From contig NBBA01000006.1 in NCBI GenBank assembly GCA_002794785.1, positions 558,001-622,000 of the forward strand: a stretch of DNA of 64,000 nt. Reading direction: 5' to 3'. The stretch's first letter is position 1. Every line of letters starts with the position of its first letter. Shown here piece by piece: positions 10,996 to 21,920 of this stretch. The translations under genes were made by a program, and so were the position numbers. Origin of the DNA: Coniferiporia sulphurascens. Taxonomy: Eukaryota; Basidiomycota; Agaricomycetes; Hymenochaetales; Hymenochaetaceae. A model generated the notes under the pieces. That model was not told the origin of the DNA and did not search any database. It saw nothing but the letters and a program-made list of their open reading frames with translations.

Positions 10996-12323
10996 CCTAG
11001 AAGGCCGGTAGATCTTTCCCCAAAGCAGCGTCGTCTCGGAGCGACGCAGCGGCCTGGCGTGATGAGGCACATGTGGGAAATGCGGGGCAATTGGGATCTG
11101 GAAGGGGATGATGGCCGGAACGGCAGGCGGTGGTGCTGGTACCATGGGCGTAAGAAACGCAGCGGGGAGTTGAGCAGGTGGCGAAGCAGGGGCAGGTGGG
11201 GCGGGCATAGCAAACGCAGCGGGAAGTTGGTTAAGTGGCGAAGCAGGGACAGGTGGGGCAGGCACAGCAAACGCTGCAGGCGCATGTACGATAGGCGCGG
11301 CTGCGGCGGCTGTGACCGCGGTATCGACTACGGGGGGCTCGTCAGGGGGAGGCTGCACCTCGCTGCGGGACGCCAGCATTTCATCCGTGTCTCTTTCAGG
11401 AGAATGGACGCTTTTGCTCCTCTTCGGGGTCTCGTTAGCATCAGACTCGGGTGCGTCGTCATCTTCGACACTATCGCACCTCCTCTTCTGGCCAGCCTTC
11501 GTCTCTGACGCCTCTGTTGTATCGACCGGATCAGCTTCTGGAGTGGTAGGCCTCTGGATCCTTCTGCGCGGACGAGCCGGCGGCGGGTCTGTCGAAGCAA
11601 TCTTCCCGTTTCTTAGTTTCCTTGGACCCATTGGAGAGCCCGACGCTAGAGAAAGGCTCGACAAGCCCGTCCTGCGGCCCAGTCCCCGCGCCGACCTGCG
11701 GACGGGGGTTGGTTCGGCCTCAGTAGTCTCTTGACTGCGGCGACCGTGCCCCGATCCAGACGCGATCGGGGTTGAGTCGGAGGAAGGCGACGGGGCTCGA
11801 GCTCGTTGTTTGCGATTGGTCTGACGGGGGGCTAAGGCTGCGGTCTTTCCTGAGGCACGAGCGTTGCGGCTGGGGATGTCTTCGGGAGGGGAAGGGTCGG
11901 TCGCCTTGCCCTTGCTTCTGTTCTTCGCGGAACTGCTGACGCCCGTTTTCTGCCTTGTCCTTCGTCCATCATCGCCCACATTGGATTCTGCTGCTGCGCG
12001 TGTCCGTTTCCTTGTTTTGGATGCAGCTGAACGTAGTGCAGCCTATCAGTGGACGGTGGAGAGGGTTGACGATATGCGAGCTTACCGTCCTCCTCATGGG
12101 TTATAGACGTACTGCCAGAATCGGCATTAATAGGAACGATGTCGTTCCCTTCGGAAGGGTTACAGGCGGTGTCGCTCGACGAGGTAGAGGCGTCGACTGC
12201 AGTAGTATCGGAGCTAGTTTCAATAACAGGAGTATACGTTTTCGTATTTCTCAAAACGCAGGCGTTCGCGTTTCTCGTGGTGCCCCTCGTCGTACGAGGT
12301 CCGTCGGCGAAGGTGGAGTTCAT
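10993..12323 (-). CDS. P4: core-less paralogue of P1
   Basis: Model (423 aa): exons 12323-12086 and 12026-10993. The 59-bp GT-AG intron is required because its length is not a multiple of three. The N-terminus (about 79 aa, Thr/Ser/Asp-rich) ends THEED just before the intron, as P1 ends EDEER. The second exon begins AASKTRKRTRAAAES, a strong basic cluster, and stays basic and Pro/Ser-rich. It contains a roughly 19-residue tandem repeat in three copies (AAFAVPAPPVPASPLNQLP-type, about residues 310-370) and ends LRRSETTLLWGKIYRPSR, as P1 does. The roughly 170-residue core of P1, P2 and P3 is entirely absent. Upstream in-frame sequence to about 12436 could extend the N-terminus. Function is unknown; a nuclear location is inferred from composition. 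Confidence 0.7.
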
Positions 12324-13457
12324 ATCGACGTGTTGATGTCCTTCGACGTAGGCAGAAGCGAGTGCTAGTGTAACTGAGGTTCGTGAGGTCTGATAGTGCG
12401 AGGATTCTGAAAGGGTGCACTCCTCCATACCTTCGCGCGTCCCTTTATGCAGCGGCGTAGCCACAACTACCTCATGGCCCACTCCGACGAGCTTCTTATT
12501 TGTTCTCGGTTTCCTAAGTCGACCTCGCGCGTCCATCACCCATTGTTCCCTGCATCCGGTGCATCCGGTTACGACCAATTCGTGTATACGGGCCCGGGGC
12601 GGCTTATCTGAGCTACCCAGCTACTAACACAAGATCTGCGCTTTGGCCCGAGGATCGGATGGCTGTTGCCACTTAATGCTTCTTGTTGGCTGAAGGGTCT
12701 TGCTGGCGTAACAGGAGAGGTGAACGAATTGGTGATCTTGTATCTTGTGGTCACAGTCGGTGTTTTTTTAATTGTTTTCTGCATACTACGCTTGATGAGT
12801 ATACTATCGATCTGGTGAAACGAATCGTCCGGACAGAGCGATAAAAGTTGTTTTCTTCTTGCGACAGACACATGTACCCAAGTATCCCGAAGTAAAGCTG
12901 TGATGGTGGTACGGCATAGAGTACGGCCTTAGGCAAGGAAGTGCCGCCAGCCAGATTGTGGCACGCGTATCCGGGGACGCGTCGTGATTCGTGGATTCGA
13001 GTCCCGGAGTCGTGATGGGCGCCTTTTGTTTGAACCGTAACCATTTATATTGCCCAGCCGCACAGGCTCTTGTTCGCCTTTCTTTCCAGTGCACGGAATC
13101 GAGGCTGCTAGATATCCATGTTGAGAGTCCAGGTTCTGTGGGAGCATGTTCGCTGTAGGCTTTGCAGTGATACTTCGAATTCGATCCTACTAGTAGTGAA
13201 CACAGCAAATACTGGGGCAGCGAGGGCTGCGAAAGAAAGTACAGTACATCGCCCCACCACGTCGAAGACGACTTCACCTTCTCTCAGAAAACGTGGATGC
13301 ACTGGTCGAGAAAGCATCACTTCTTATGAATCTATTACACAGGGTACATAACTGCTAGCCTAATACACTCATGAGTCTTGGCAGGTAGTAGTTAGTCGAA
13401 CGAGTACATCGAACTCGTCTTTCTAGAAAAAGAATAGAAGTAACAGGCAGTGTGAGT
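12324..13457. other. Intergenic 1.1 kb upstream of P4, downstream of TCP11 gene
   Basis: Both neighbours run on the - strand. A 157-codon frame (13277-12804, -) is open but has no splice support or motif. A TTCGAGTCC-like string near 12994-13003 resembles a tRNA T-loop, but no matching stems or anticodon arm can be folded around it. Confidence 0.4.
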
Positions 13458-15832
13458 TCACTCAGTGCCCGTACTAAGTCCTCCAAGTTCGGGTGTCCCC
13501 GACCACGTTTGACCTACCCAATCGACGATGTCCGCGAGCGCTCCCAATGCCTCGCCCACGCTGTGCCGCAGCACAGGGTCCTCATATCCCTTCAGTCTGC
13601 CCAGCGCAGCTCCTACAGGGCCTTCAGGAACGTCGACTGCGCGTCGCACCCTGCCGTGTCCTTGCCTCTGTGAGGAGGACTGCGCGTCATTGACGGGCGA
13701 GCGCAGGTACGCGCCTGGTCCCAGCCCCGATGCGTGTGGATCTGGTCGGAAGCGCTTGGACTCGCGTCCTGTGTGCATTGATTCTGGGACGCGGTGCTGT
13801 TCGGTGGAGGAGCGGAACGCGATGGTAAGTGCCTCGACGAGAGCCTGTAGGAGGCGCCGCCGGAGGAGGACGAAAACGACGTTTGTGGGACGTAAAAGCG
13901 CGTCTACCGTGCCACGCAGAGTTTGCTCGTCTGGAGAACGCGATGCGCTCATAGACGGGGAGGAACTTTCAGTGCTTTGCTGAGCGAGGCGTCGATGTTC
14001 GCGCACGACTTCGTCTGCAAGGTGTATAAGCTTTGTCGAACCGGCATCTTGCGCGTCTTCATCGACTTCGAGCATTAATAGCGCGAGGACGCGCTCGGCG
14101 AACGTATGTTCGTTCGGTTCTTCTCCCGTCCCATTTGTATCTGCTGTGCCCTGGTTTCTTGATGAAGGTGGCGGCTGTGCCTGGTGACTAGCATTTGAAT
14201 GAGGACGTGGGCGTAGAGGGACGAGTGTGCGTAGGACGGCGGCGATTACAAGCGCCTGGAGGCGGTTCTGTAGATGCAGAAGTTCAGTCAACGAGAAGAG
14301 GAACGGGGGTAGGAGCGTGTTTCTGTCTGTAGTAGGAGAAGCAGCAGTGGTATTGGTAGTAGGAGTGTCTTGTGGTTGTTCCGGTGAAATCGAAGATGGG
14401 GGAGATGAACTTGGATTGGGGAGTGGACACGACACCGCAACGTCTGCGCCGAGCGCTTGCACGAGACGATGTAACCAACGTTCTTCCGTTCGTTCCGCGT
14501 CTGCTGCAGTCGATAAGTCAGGAGGGGCACTCCCTACCCACGTTTGCCAGCGGTTGTGTACGTCCTGCGAGCCGTACAACGCCCGCACGGCGCGTCGCTC
14601 GGCCTCACAAGCAGTGCGCGCGATTTCGGCAGTAAGCTCGTCGTCACTCACGGTAGCGAGCGCTGCGGATGCGAGGTCTGATTTCATAAGTTCAGCGATG
14701 CGCAGCAGGTCTTTGACGGCAGAGACAATGCGTGCGGAGAGGGCAGGCGAACGCGTCCCGGGAACCGAGGAGGAACTGGCTTCATCGTCTGAGCTGGCCT
14801 GGGATCGCGAATCGAAAGAACGCGCGGAGGGTGATGACGGCCGCGAGCCGTGATTTAGCGAAGCGAGGACGGCGTCGAGAGCGTCGTCGCGTACAGGCGC
14901 GCAGCGCGTTCGTAAAGCGACAGTGAGCTCTGCGAGGTGCCGGCGTGCGGAGCGCAAAGGCGCAGGAGTGGGCGAGAGCGGCGCGGACAGCGTGACCATG
15001 CTCGGGTGCCTTGACGGCAGAAGCGCGCCCGCCTGTAGAGCAGCATGCAGGTCGGCATAGAGGCGTTTTAGACGTGCGAGCTGGTGCGCGGGCGTGGGGT
15101 CTGCCAGGCTCTCGAGGGCCTGCGGACAGCGGAGGTCAACGTCTCGCAGCGCAACAAGAGGGAGAGACAATGCGTAGACACCTCGTCCCAGAACGCGCGC
15201 TGTGCGATCTCCTCTACCTTCTCTTGGAGTGTTGGCGGAGTGGCGCTGGTGCCGTTTGACTGACCTCCGTGGGTGCGCACGCCGGAGCCGTTGGCGTCGA
15301 GTGCGCGTACGGCCTCGGGGCTTGCGAGTGCGGCGCGTAGAGACTTTCCGGGCGGGACGACCTTGAAAGGAGCGGTGGCGAGTATGTGTAAGAAGGCGAC
15401 CTCGTTGAGCTGTGCGCCGAGCGCGGGGTCAACGACCAACGCGTGTCCACTGTCCGTCGTCCATTGCAAGTTTTTCGGTGTCGCAGGCGGAGGTGCGACG
15501 ATGGTGAACCTGCCCGGACTCGAGCCAGAGTGCAGTTCGGTCTCTAGTGAATCGCGTAGCGCTCGCTCGTCGTCGGTCGTTCCCCAGAGTCCTTGGGTTT
15601 CTAGTTCGGCGAGGAGCTCGACGGCCCTGGAGGTTGTAGCGGGATGACTGCCTGTATGCGCGAGCTCGTCTAGCACTGCAAGTGCAGATGAAAGGACCTC
15701 GTTCTCCGGATGCGCTGAAGACTTTTGGCGGAGCAGCTCGCGCACGGCGTCCATAACGCGCTCGAGGTCGTCGTCGCCGACGATGAGTAAGGTCAAGGGC
15801 TCGCCGTCCGAATGCGGACGACCAAGATACAT
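13458..15832 (-). CDS. TCP11 (T-complex 11 / SOK1-like) domain protein
   Basis: Exons 15832-15182 and 15119-13458 are joined by a 62-bp GT-AG intron (770 aa). The reading changes frame exactly there (FWDE then ALESLADP). Helical segments characteristic of the TCP11 family are visible: LARLKRLYADLHAALQA, ELTVALRTRCAPVRDDALDA (the CAPVRD signature, about residues 325-340), VKDLLRIAELMKSDLASAAL and later ALVIAAVLRTLVPL. In yeast the relative SOK1 suppresses loss of cAMP-dependent kinase; in animals TCP11 acts in cAMP signalling of sperm. The role here is inferred from family only. Ser/Pro-rich linkers separate the helices. The first Met is uncertain because an ATG lies 4 nt upstream in another frame and further 5' exons are possible. 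The rhodanese gene ends 104 bp upstream on the same strand. Confidence 0.75.
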
Positions 15833-15936
15833 TCAATTCAGCTACGGAAATACAGTCAATCGAGCACTACAAATTTACAGTACACAAAACACGATACACA
15901 TTACAACAAATGGGTGAAAGCAAAAGCAAGGATAAG

Positions 15937-16881
15937 TCAAGTGGCCATGAGCGACGTCGTCGACAGCCCCGCCTCCTTCCAGGCGGCGAAACCGCCGACG
16001 ACGTCTGTAGCATTCAGTAGGCCGAGGTCGTGCAGCGCCACGGCGGCGAGCGACGACCCGAGCCCTTCTTCATCGAAGACAATCACACGCAAGTCGTAGC
16101 GGTCGGCGATGTCCAGCCGGGCATCGCAGAGCGGGTCGAACCGCCACTCAAGCACGCTACGCTCAACTGCGAGCGCGCCAGGCACCGTACCGTGCTTTTC
16201 ACGCTCAGCAGCTGGACGGATGTCGACGAGCACGACCGGAAACGCGGGGTTACGCGTCTCAGCAAGCGCATCTGCGGGTGATAGACGGTTGAGACGCGTG
16301 CGCGCGGCGGATAAGAGGGCCATAATGCTTTTTGCACCGGGGGGAGGGTCAGTTGGGTGCAGCACGTGCGGTGTCTTGCGCACGACGTCCCAGAGCAGCG
16401 CCTCGTCGGTGTCACTCGTCTCTAAGTCAGCAATAGTAGCAGCCCACTGGAAGGCATCAGTCTGCTCGAGCATCGGTTGCCTGATGGCGATACGCCCAAG
16501 AAACTTGGCACACGCGAGGGTGGCTGCCTTGTCACACAGCTGTGGTGAGGACGCGACGATGACCATGGGCCAGCTCTTTTTGTGAGGCGAGCAGGGGATG
16601 ATCACGAAGAGGAAGTCGTGCGAATGCAGCCCCTTTACAATGCTAGCGGCAACATGGGCTAGGAGAGGCGCATCGCTGCCGCGGTCGAGAATGGGCGCGA
16701 CGCCGACCCGGACGCCATCGATGAGCTCAGCAGAGTTAATCACACGCACTGCGATGCCCGTCGCGACACGGGCGCGGAGGAACTCGAGCTGATTGTGAGT
16801 GTGCTCATCGATGGCGACGGGCTGCTTGGCGGCGGCGGCGGCGTCGCGTGCACGACGGCGGCTGCGCGTCGGGGGCGGCAT
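15937..16881 (-). CDS. Rhodanese-domain protein lacking the catalytic cysteine, intronless
   Basis: Single exon, 314 aa. The C-terminal third (about 195-305) is a rhodanese fold: PVVLVDIRPAAEREKHG, VPGALAVERSVLEWRFDP, then DLRVIVFDEEGLGSSLAA and LLNATDVVGGFAAWKEAG. In active members the loop after the VIVF strand starts with Cys; here that position is Asp (about residue 270), so sulfur transfer by this site is not expected. The VERSVLEWRFDP and ATDVVGG strings recall actinobacterial rhodaneses more than eukaryotic ones (from memory). The N-terminal part (20-190), with FLFVIIPCSP and MVIVASSPQLCDKAA, may be a small alpha/beta domain that I cannot name. The N-terminus is Arg/Ala-rich. Absence of introns contrasts with all well-defined neighbours. 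Confidence 0.8.
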   Translation of the reverse strand: MPPPTRSRRRARDAAAAAKQPVAIDEHTHNQLEFLRARVATGIAVRVINSAELIDGVRVGVAPILDRGSDAPLLAHVAASIVKGLHSHDFLFVIIPCSPHKKSWPMVIVASSPQLCDKAATLACAKFLGRIAIRQPMLEQTDAFQWAATIADLETSDTDEALLWDVVRKTPHVLHPTDPPPGAKSIMALLSAARTRLNRLSPADALAETRNPAFPVVLVDIRPAAEREKHGTVPGALAVERSVLEWRFDPLCDARLDIADRYDLRVIVFDEEGLGSSLAAVALHDLGLLNATDVVGGFAAWKEAGLSTTSLMAT

Positions 16882-17327
16882 GGTGGCAGTCAGTAGCAGA
16901 GGGTGCTGTCGTGGGAAAGAGCAGACGGGTCAGCTAAGTACCAGCGCACCAGCTACTGCGGCTTGTCCTCTTCCATAATAGCATACACTGCGGTCCAGCA
17001 GACCGCACGCCATGCCGGCATAATCCCAGTGAGTTAGTCGTTGTCGTCGTCGTCGCCGAGCTCGCCGCCATCACCGTTGCTCACGTGCTACTGCATCCAG
17101 CATCACGTCGACCGCAGTATCGTCGTACTTAATTCTTGTCGTGGCTGCGTGCTCGGTCCACGTTGTCCGTATCGTCCTTCTATCGATCCCTTTCGAGTAT
17201 TTACGTCCACACCAACCTCGCTGCAAACACAAGGCGTGGACAGCAGGCCCGTGGCCATTGTTCGCCTAATCCATAAGTACTACCCACCCTCGCATCCTGC
17301 GGCAACACTATTGCACCCAACGTCGCC
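16882..17327. promoter_or_regulatory. Divergent promoter between rhodanese-like gene and F-box gene
   Basis: The 446-bp spacer lies between oppositely directed start codons, so both promoters must lie here. It contains pyrimidine-rich tracts but no clear TATA box. Confidence 0.4.
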
Positions 17328-19332
17328 ATGGTCCGCTCGAGAGACCCGTATACACACTCCCACTCTGTCTCTTCATTCGGCCTACCCGTCTTCATCCCTA
17401 ATGAGATTATTGTCGCTATATTTGCCAGCCTTGACTGGAGGTCGCTCGTCCGTTGCTCAGCGGTGCGCACTCCGCACGCTCCCTGACGACTGTGGCCGTG
17501 CTAACATTCCATCTAGGTCTGCCGCTTTTGGAACCGGCTTATCCACGAGACTCTTGCACTACAATACAAAGTCGAGCTAGGTGCCGACGGTCTCGTCGAT
17601 GGTCCGCCAGGTGGTCTCTCCGTGCCAGAGCGTTTGCGCGCCCTGCTCGCGCGACGCGCTGCATGGCGTGGCCTTTCCTTCCGACGCTGCGTGAATATAC
17701 CAATGCCTGGCGAATGCCATGCCTATGAGCTTGTCGGTGGCGTATTCGCAAAGGCCATGAACCCAGAACACGCCCATGGACTCGGACTCGGACTCGCTCC
17801 GCACCTAGGCTCACGTCATCTGAGTATATTCAAGCTTCCAACAACAAACAAAGAAAGCGAGACGATTGTTCGTGAAGATGTCGGAGTGTCTTGTAAAGAC
17901 TTTGCCATTGATCCCACGCAGGATTTGATTGCACTTGTTGAGCAACCGGACGAGTGAGCCCGGTCCTGTTCTTTCGCCGTAACACGCTCCTGACTAATCA
18001 AACCAGCCGTAAGCCTGCGATAACGATACACTTACGAACGCTGTCTACGAATAAGGCCCACCCTCTTTCGCTCGTCCCAGTGCTCACGCAGGGCCTGAAG
18101 GCTACCTTTGATATGACGGAACTTCAGATTTGCGACGACGTTATTGCAGTCTTTACCCGAATTCACAACATCCCCAAACTCTTAATCTGGCAGTGGACTA
18201 CTGGTAAGATGCTTGTGGTGCGTTTATCCATTTCTTTATTTGTTTCCGTACGTTAAACGGGTTAAAGTCCGAGCTCAACTCCCCTTCGTACCGCGTTGTG
18301 GCCGATTTCTCGTTGATTTCCAACTACGCATATATGATCACTTGTCGCCACCCACAAGGGGCCATTAAAGTGTATAGCTTCCGCAGTCCCAATGGCGAAG
18401 GTTTTACGGAAGGCGGGTCCGAATCTACATTCGAGAAGGGTTCTAAGCCCACCTGCACGGCGTTACTCCTCCCGACATTGCAACCGAATAACCACTATGC
18501 CGAGCTTTCCGCGCATACAGCGCCATTCACAGCCAACGTACCGAAGGGTTCTCCATTCGCCTCGTCTGATGACGCACGTATACACGTTTTGAGCATTCTT
18601 ACGCAGCCCGCGCCACCCCCTCACTCCAACTCGGATTCAGAAGTTGGTGTCCCGCCCACGGGCCATGCAGCCAGCTTTGTCGTCATCGTCCTCAACCGCA
18701 TCTTACTGAAGTACGCACACGCGCATATGCAGCGCGGTGAGGGAGCAAATTCGACGCGCCCCTGTGCGCAAATAGATGTGCCTTGGGAAGAGTGGGGTCC
18801 ACGTAACTCACGCTGGTTCCACGAACGCAGCTCTCATGCGTGGCTTCGGTTCGTATCTTTTGCTTTCTTCTCTACTTCCCCTTTCGCTAATTCTTTCTTC
18901 TGCTAGATATGTGCATGGCCCACGGCTCGTGCGTGCTGTGCACAGTGCGTGGCCGAATACGCGCTGCCGCCTTCAAGTGCTCGACTTCCATGTACACCCG
19001 CTGCGGCTTGGCGATGACGACCGTGCGCGCGAGATGGCAGATGCAGCGGAGCCAGACGTTCCATTTGTGCATCGGCTCATCGCGGGGCCGACGCTTATGC
19101 GTGACCGTTCGGTCTTCAAGGGAGGTGGAGTTGAGAGCCGTCTGCCGTACCGGGAAGTTACGCTCAAGAAAGAGTTGGGTCCGTACTCGGGGTTTATGAT
19201 CGACGAGGAGCGAATTATCGGACTTTCGGTGAGCAGGCTTGTCTCTTGTTACTGTCCGGTTTACTGATAGCACTACAGCCGCTGGCATTTGCGAACGGTG
19301 ACATGAAGCGTGTTGACGTCTTCACACTCTAA
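17328..19332 (+). CDS. F-box protein, 6 exons
   Basis: Spliced model (579 aa): 17328-17462, 17517-17953, 18007-18217, 18268-18848, 18907-19228, 19279-19332; frame is kept throughout. Residues about 20-65 form an F-box (LPVFIPNEIIVAIFASLDWR, SLVRCSAVCRFWNRLIHETL), the segment that binds Skp1 in SCF ubiquitin ligases. The rest resembles the beta-propeller-like substrate part of the large basidiomycete F-box family: repeated strands such as KMLVSELNSPSYRVVADFSL, YMITCRHPQGAIKVYSF and ARIHVLSILTQP. Later come WLRYVHGPRLVRAV and LPYREVTLKKELG. The substrate is unknown. The start is chosen as the first in-frame ATG ahead of the F-box, and no signal peptide is present. Confidence 0.85.
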
Positions 19333-20570
19333 TCGACCATCAGTCTTTTCTATCATTACCTTCCCCTTTTTACATCGGAACTCGTCCTCGGCATGGAAAA
19401 ATCGGATTCATGAACTCTTCACTTTTATTCATAGTCTGCCGGGATGGAAACGGAACCACATACATACATACTCCATCAAAGCCCTAGGAACTCGACGGAT
19501 TCTCTATTCGTATCCCTCTTTTCTTCCACAACTCATCGAAAACCCGAACTTAACATTTCCCTCCAAGCCTACTAACTGGTAAACGAGGCTGGCGGCTGGG
19601 ACCGTCCCGTCGGGTCAACCCCATGGCAGGTCCTTGTACGTGTAACCAGAGGCTAGGCTATTCGCATCACTGCCCCCCACTGCTTCTACTCTTACTTTTA
19701 CTTTCACTTCTGTCCCTGCTTCTGTTTTTCACTGCTTCTGACCCTTGTACAAAATTAACTTAGAAGGATGCACTTATTTGTAAGCACTGTATAATATCCG
19801 ACTGTGTGTACTCTAGTAATAATGGGAAGATGTGGCTCACTGCTCTAAATAAGTTGATACGATGGTGTGGTGTGGGGCCGATAAGATTAAAAATAATAAT
19901 AACGGGTGGCGAGATATGATAACCATGAAACGGTCGTCCGTTCCTTCTAACATTATATTGCGTGTGTTCCCGAGCTCAGCCTATTATTGACGGCGATGAG
20001 CATCTTCTAACCACCTTTTTCTTGGAAGAAAATGAAAATAGAAGGCTGTACCTACCGAAGAAGGTATCCTGACGTACACTTGAGAAATGGATGAGAAGCG
20101 ACACTGCCCGTGAGGAGAATACCGAGGACGCCTGCCGGCCCGACTTTGAGAGCACTAATTGCAAAGGACTCAAATGAAACCGTAATTTCTGTTTCTGGGG
20201 GGAACATCTTTTTCAGGTTTACTTCTAGATCTATCTCACGAGCCAGGAGGAATCGGTCCTGCTCGCGCATGGGAACTCCGAGTCAACCTGCGCAGGAGAA
20301 AATGTGGTTTGTGGTGATAAGAGTGCAGATCCATGAGAAATTAATACATCGGGTACCACACGGTCGTTTAGGTGTGTAAGGAGGGTACTTGTACGTTTAT
20401 TTTGGGTCCTGTGAATGAGGTTGTGTTTCTTTTCTGCACTTGGCTGGTTGTATGCGCATGCGCATGATGCATAAAGACGCATACAAATTAAAGAGCTTAA
20501 GGCTGGTATGCTGGTATGACTAAGTAAATCTGAGCCACACTATAGATTTGCATCCGCGACTTGCAGACGA
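19333..20570. other. Intergenic between F-box gene and SigF-like array
   Basis: The first 0.5 kb is T- and C-rich 3' flank. The remainder is AT-rich with no coherent coding frame. An AGAGCTTAAGG string at about 20490 recurs upstream of array copies 2 and 3, so the duplicated unit starts about there. Confidence 0.5.
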
Positions 20571-20578
20571 TGACGTCA
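20571..20578. promoter_or_regulatory. CRE-like palindrome TGACGTCA, copy 1
   Basis: This perfect ATF/CREB-type palindrome ends 72 bp before the start codon of SigF-like copy 1. The same octamer stands at nearly the same distance before copies 2 and 3. Binding by a bZIP factor is inference. Confidence 0.6.
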
Positions 20579-20650
20579 GGGCAGACACAACATGTAGTAC
20601 TCCAGTGTGCAGCCGCCATATCAATCAACCTCGCTCTGCTTTTCTCCAGA

Positions 20651-21500
20651 ATGGACGACCCACGGTCTGAGATACCCGGCGTCGTCAAGGAGCTCACGAT
20701 GGCGAAGACGCCTGCCAAGTTGCAGAGGGCCGTTTGTAAGTACTTTGACCAAAACGCCGGCCTCGTCCACCCGTTGTGCAATGTACTGCCGGGTCCGGGA
20801 AGTAGAGAGAGTATCTTGGGAGTGTACCAGTTTGTTTTATATTTTTCTGCATCTTGTTTCGGGAATTCTTGACTGATTTTGCTGTAGGTGGTGCAGGGAT
20901 ATGAGTCCTGGTACAGAAGCGGAAGTCGAGTCTCTGGGTAAGCTGATAACCGCAGTTTAGAAGTCCCGCGTTTTACGTTGAACCTACCGCGCTTCGCGAA
21001 GTCTATAATGAGGAAACGAAAGTCGCATATATCGACGTCGTGCAAGTGTTCCATGCCCCCTCAAATCCATTCAAGCCAAAACCTGCGCAGTTAGTTGTCA
21101 TTCTTCCATCGCAGCGCATGTGCTTACTAGGCACTTCATGACGGATGTGTCGAACAGTTTGACCACGAGGTTATCGCTAAAACAGAGTGATGCCGATGGG
21201 AAGTACTATGTGACGGAGCAGAAAGACTTCTATCAGCCGGAGGTGAGTGGAATGTACATGTATTTGCTGGACAGTCAGTCAAAGCTAAAGCTGGATCCTA
21301 CCCGCGCGATCTTGTAGGACATGCTCTGTATTACACTGCCTGTCCTTGCTCCGCCACTAATCCTTGTGAAGCAGTTTTCAGCTCAGGTGTGCTGCTTTAA
21401 TGCGGTGGTATTCGCGGGGTTGCGGAGCTATATTCGGAGCGGAATGACTCTTGTCGGGCTGCGTGGACAGACGGCGGCAGAGGATAATAAGGAGTCGTAG
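20651..21500 (+). CDS. SigF-like NTF2-like protein, array copy 1
   Basis: Spliced model (203 aa): 20651-20829, 20888-20937, 21002-21089, 21131-21242, 21318-21500. The start MDDPRSEIPGVVKEL, the motif YFDQNAGLVHPLCNVLPG, a WCRDMSPGTEAEVESL helix, the VAYIDVVQVFHAPSNPFKPK strand pair and KYYVTEQKDFYQPE match the basidiomycete SigF-like NTF2-like family (name recalled, not searched). The last exon carries a hydrophobic stretch (LCITLPVLAPPLILVK, about 145-165) that may be a membrane anchor. Enzymatic function is unknown. All five exons and intron phases are shared with copies 2 and 3. Copy 1 ends LRGQTAAEDNKES. Confidence 0.8.
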
Positions 21501-21837
21501 AAGCTGGGACGCGCTTACCCTTCAACCCTTAACATCAAGAAGTCAAGATTGAGAGTGCTAATTCCTCTCACGAATTTCTATAAACTCGCGAACCAAGACC
21601 GGCCCACTGCACTGGGGATGGAACTCGACCCGTGGATGCAATAGAGTATAAATAAATGACCGTACAAAACCTGTAGAAGAAATATCACTAGTACTGGCTC
21701 GATGAAAAGGGGCGATAATTAGAGGCAAAAACACACAGATCTAGAGATATAGTAGGAACGCATGTGTGAAGAGCTTAAGGTTCAGTACAAACCAGAGCCG
21801 AAGTGTAGATCTGCTTCCGTAATTATGGATAATGCAA
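21501..21837. other. Spacer between SigF-like copies 1 and 2
   Basis: This AT-rich spacer contains the recurring AGAGCTTAAGG string at about 21770 and TAATTATGGATAATG shortly before the palindrome. The latter is nearly repeated before copy 3. No coding frame is seen. Confidence 0.5.
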
Positions 21838-21845
21838 TGACGTCA
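21838..21845. promoter_or_regulatory. CRE-like palindrome TGACGTCA, copy 2
   Basis: The perfect octamer ends 76 bp before the start of SigF-like copy 2. It is embedded in AATTATGG-(A/T)-AATG-AATGACGTCAG context like that of copy 3. Confidence 0.6.
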
Positions 21846-21920
21846 GGACAGATGCAGTGGACTCGGACCGTTGCACACTTCACCACAAGCAACGACCAAT
21901 TTACTTTACTTTTCTCTCGG

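Noticed and set aside
12990..13015. tRNA T-loop-like string GATTCGAGTCCC
   Set aside because: No complementary T-stem, acceptor stem or anticodon arm can be formed on either strand.
12804..13277. A 157-codon frame on the - strand between P4 and the TCP11 gene
   Set aside because: No conserved-looking segments and no coherent start or splicing; treated as chance.
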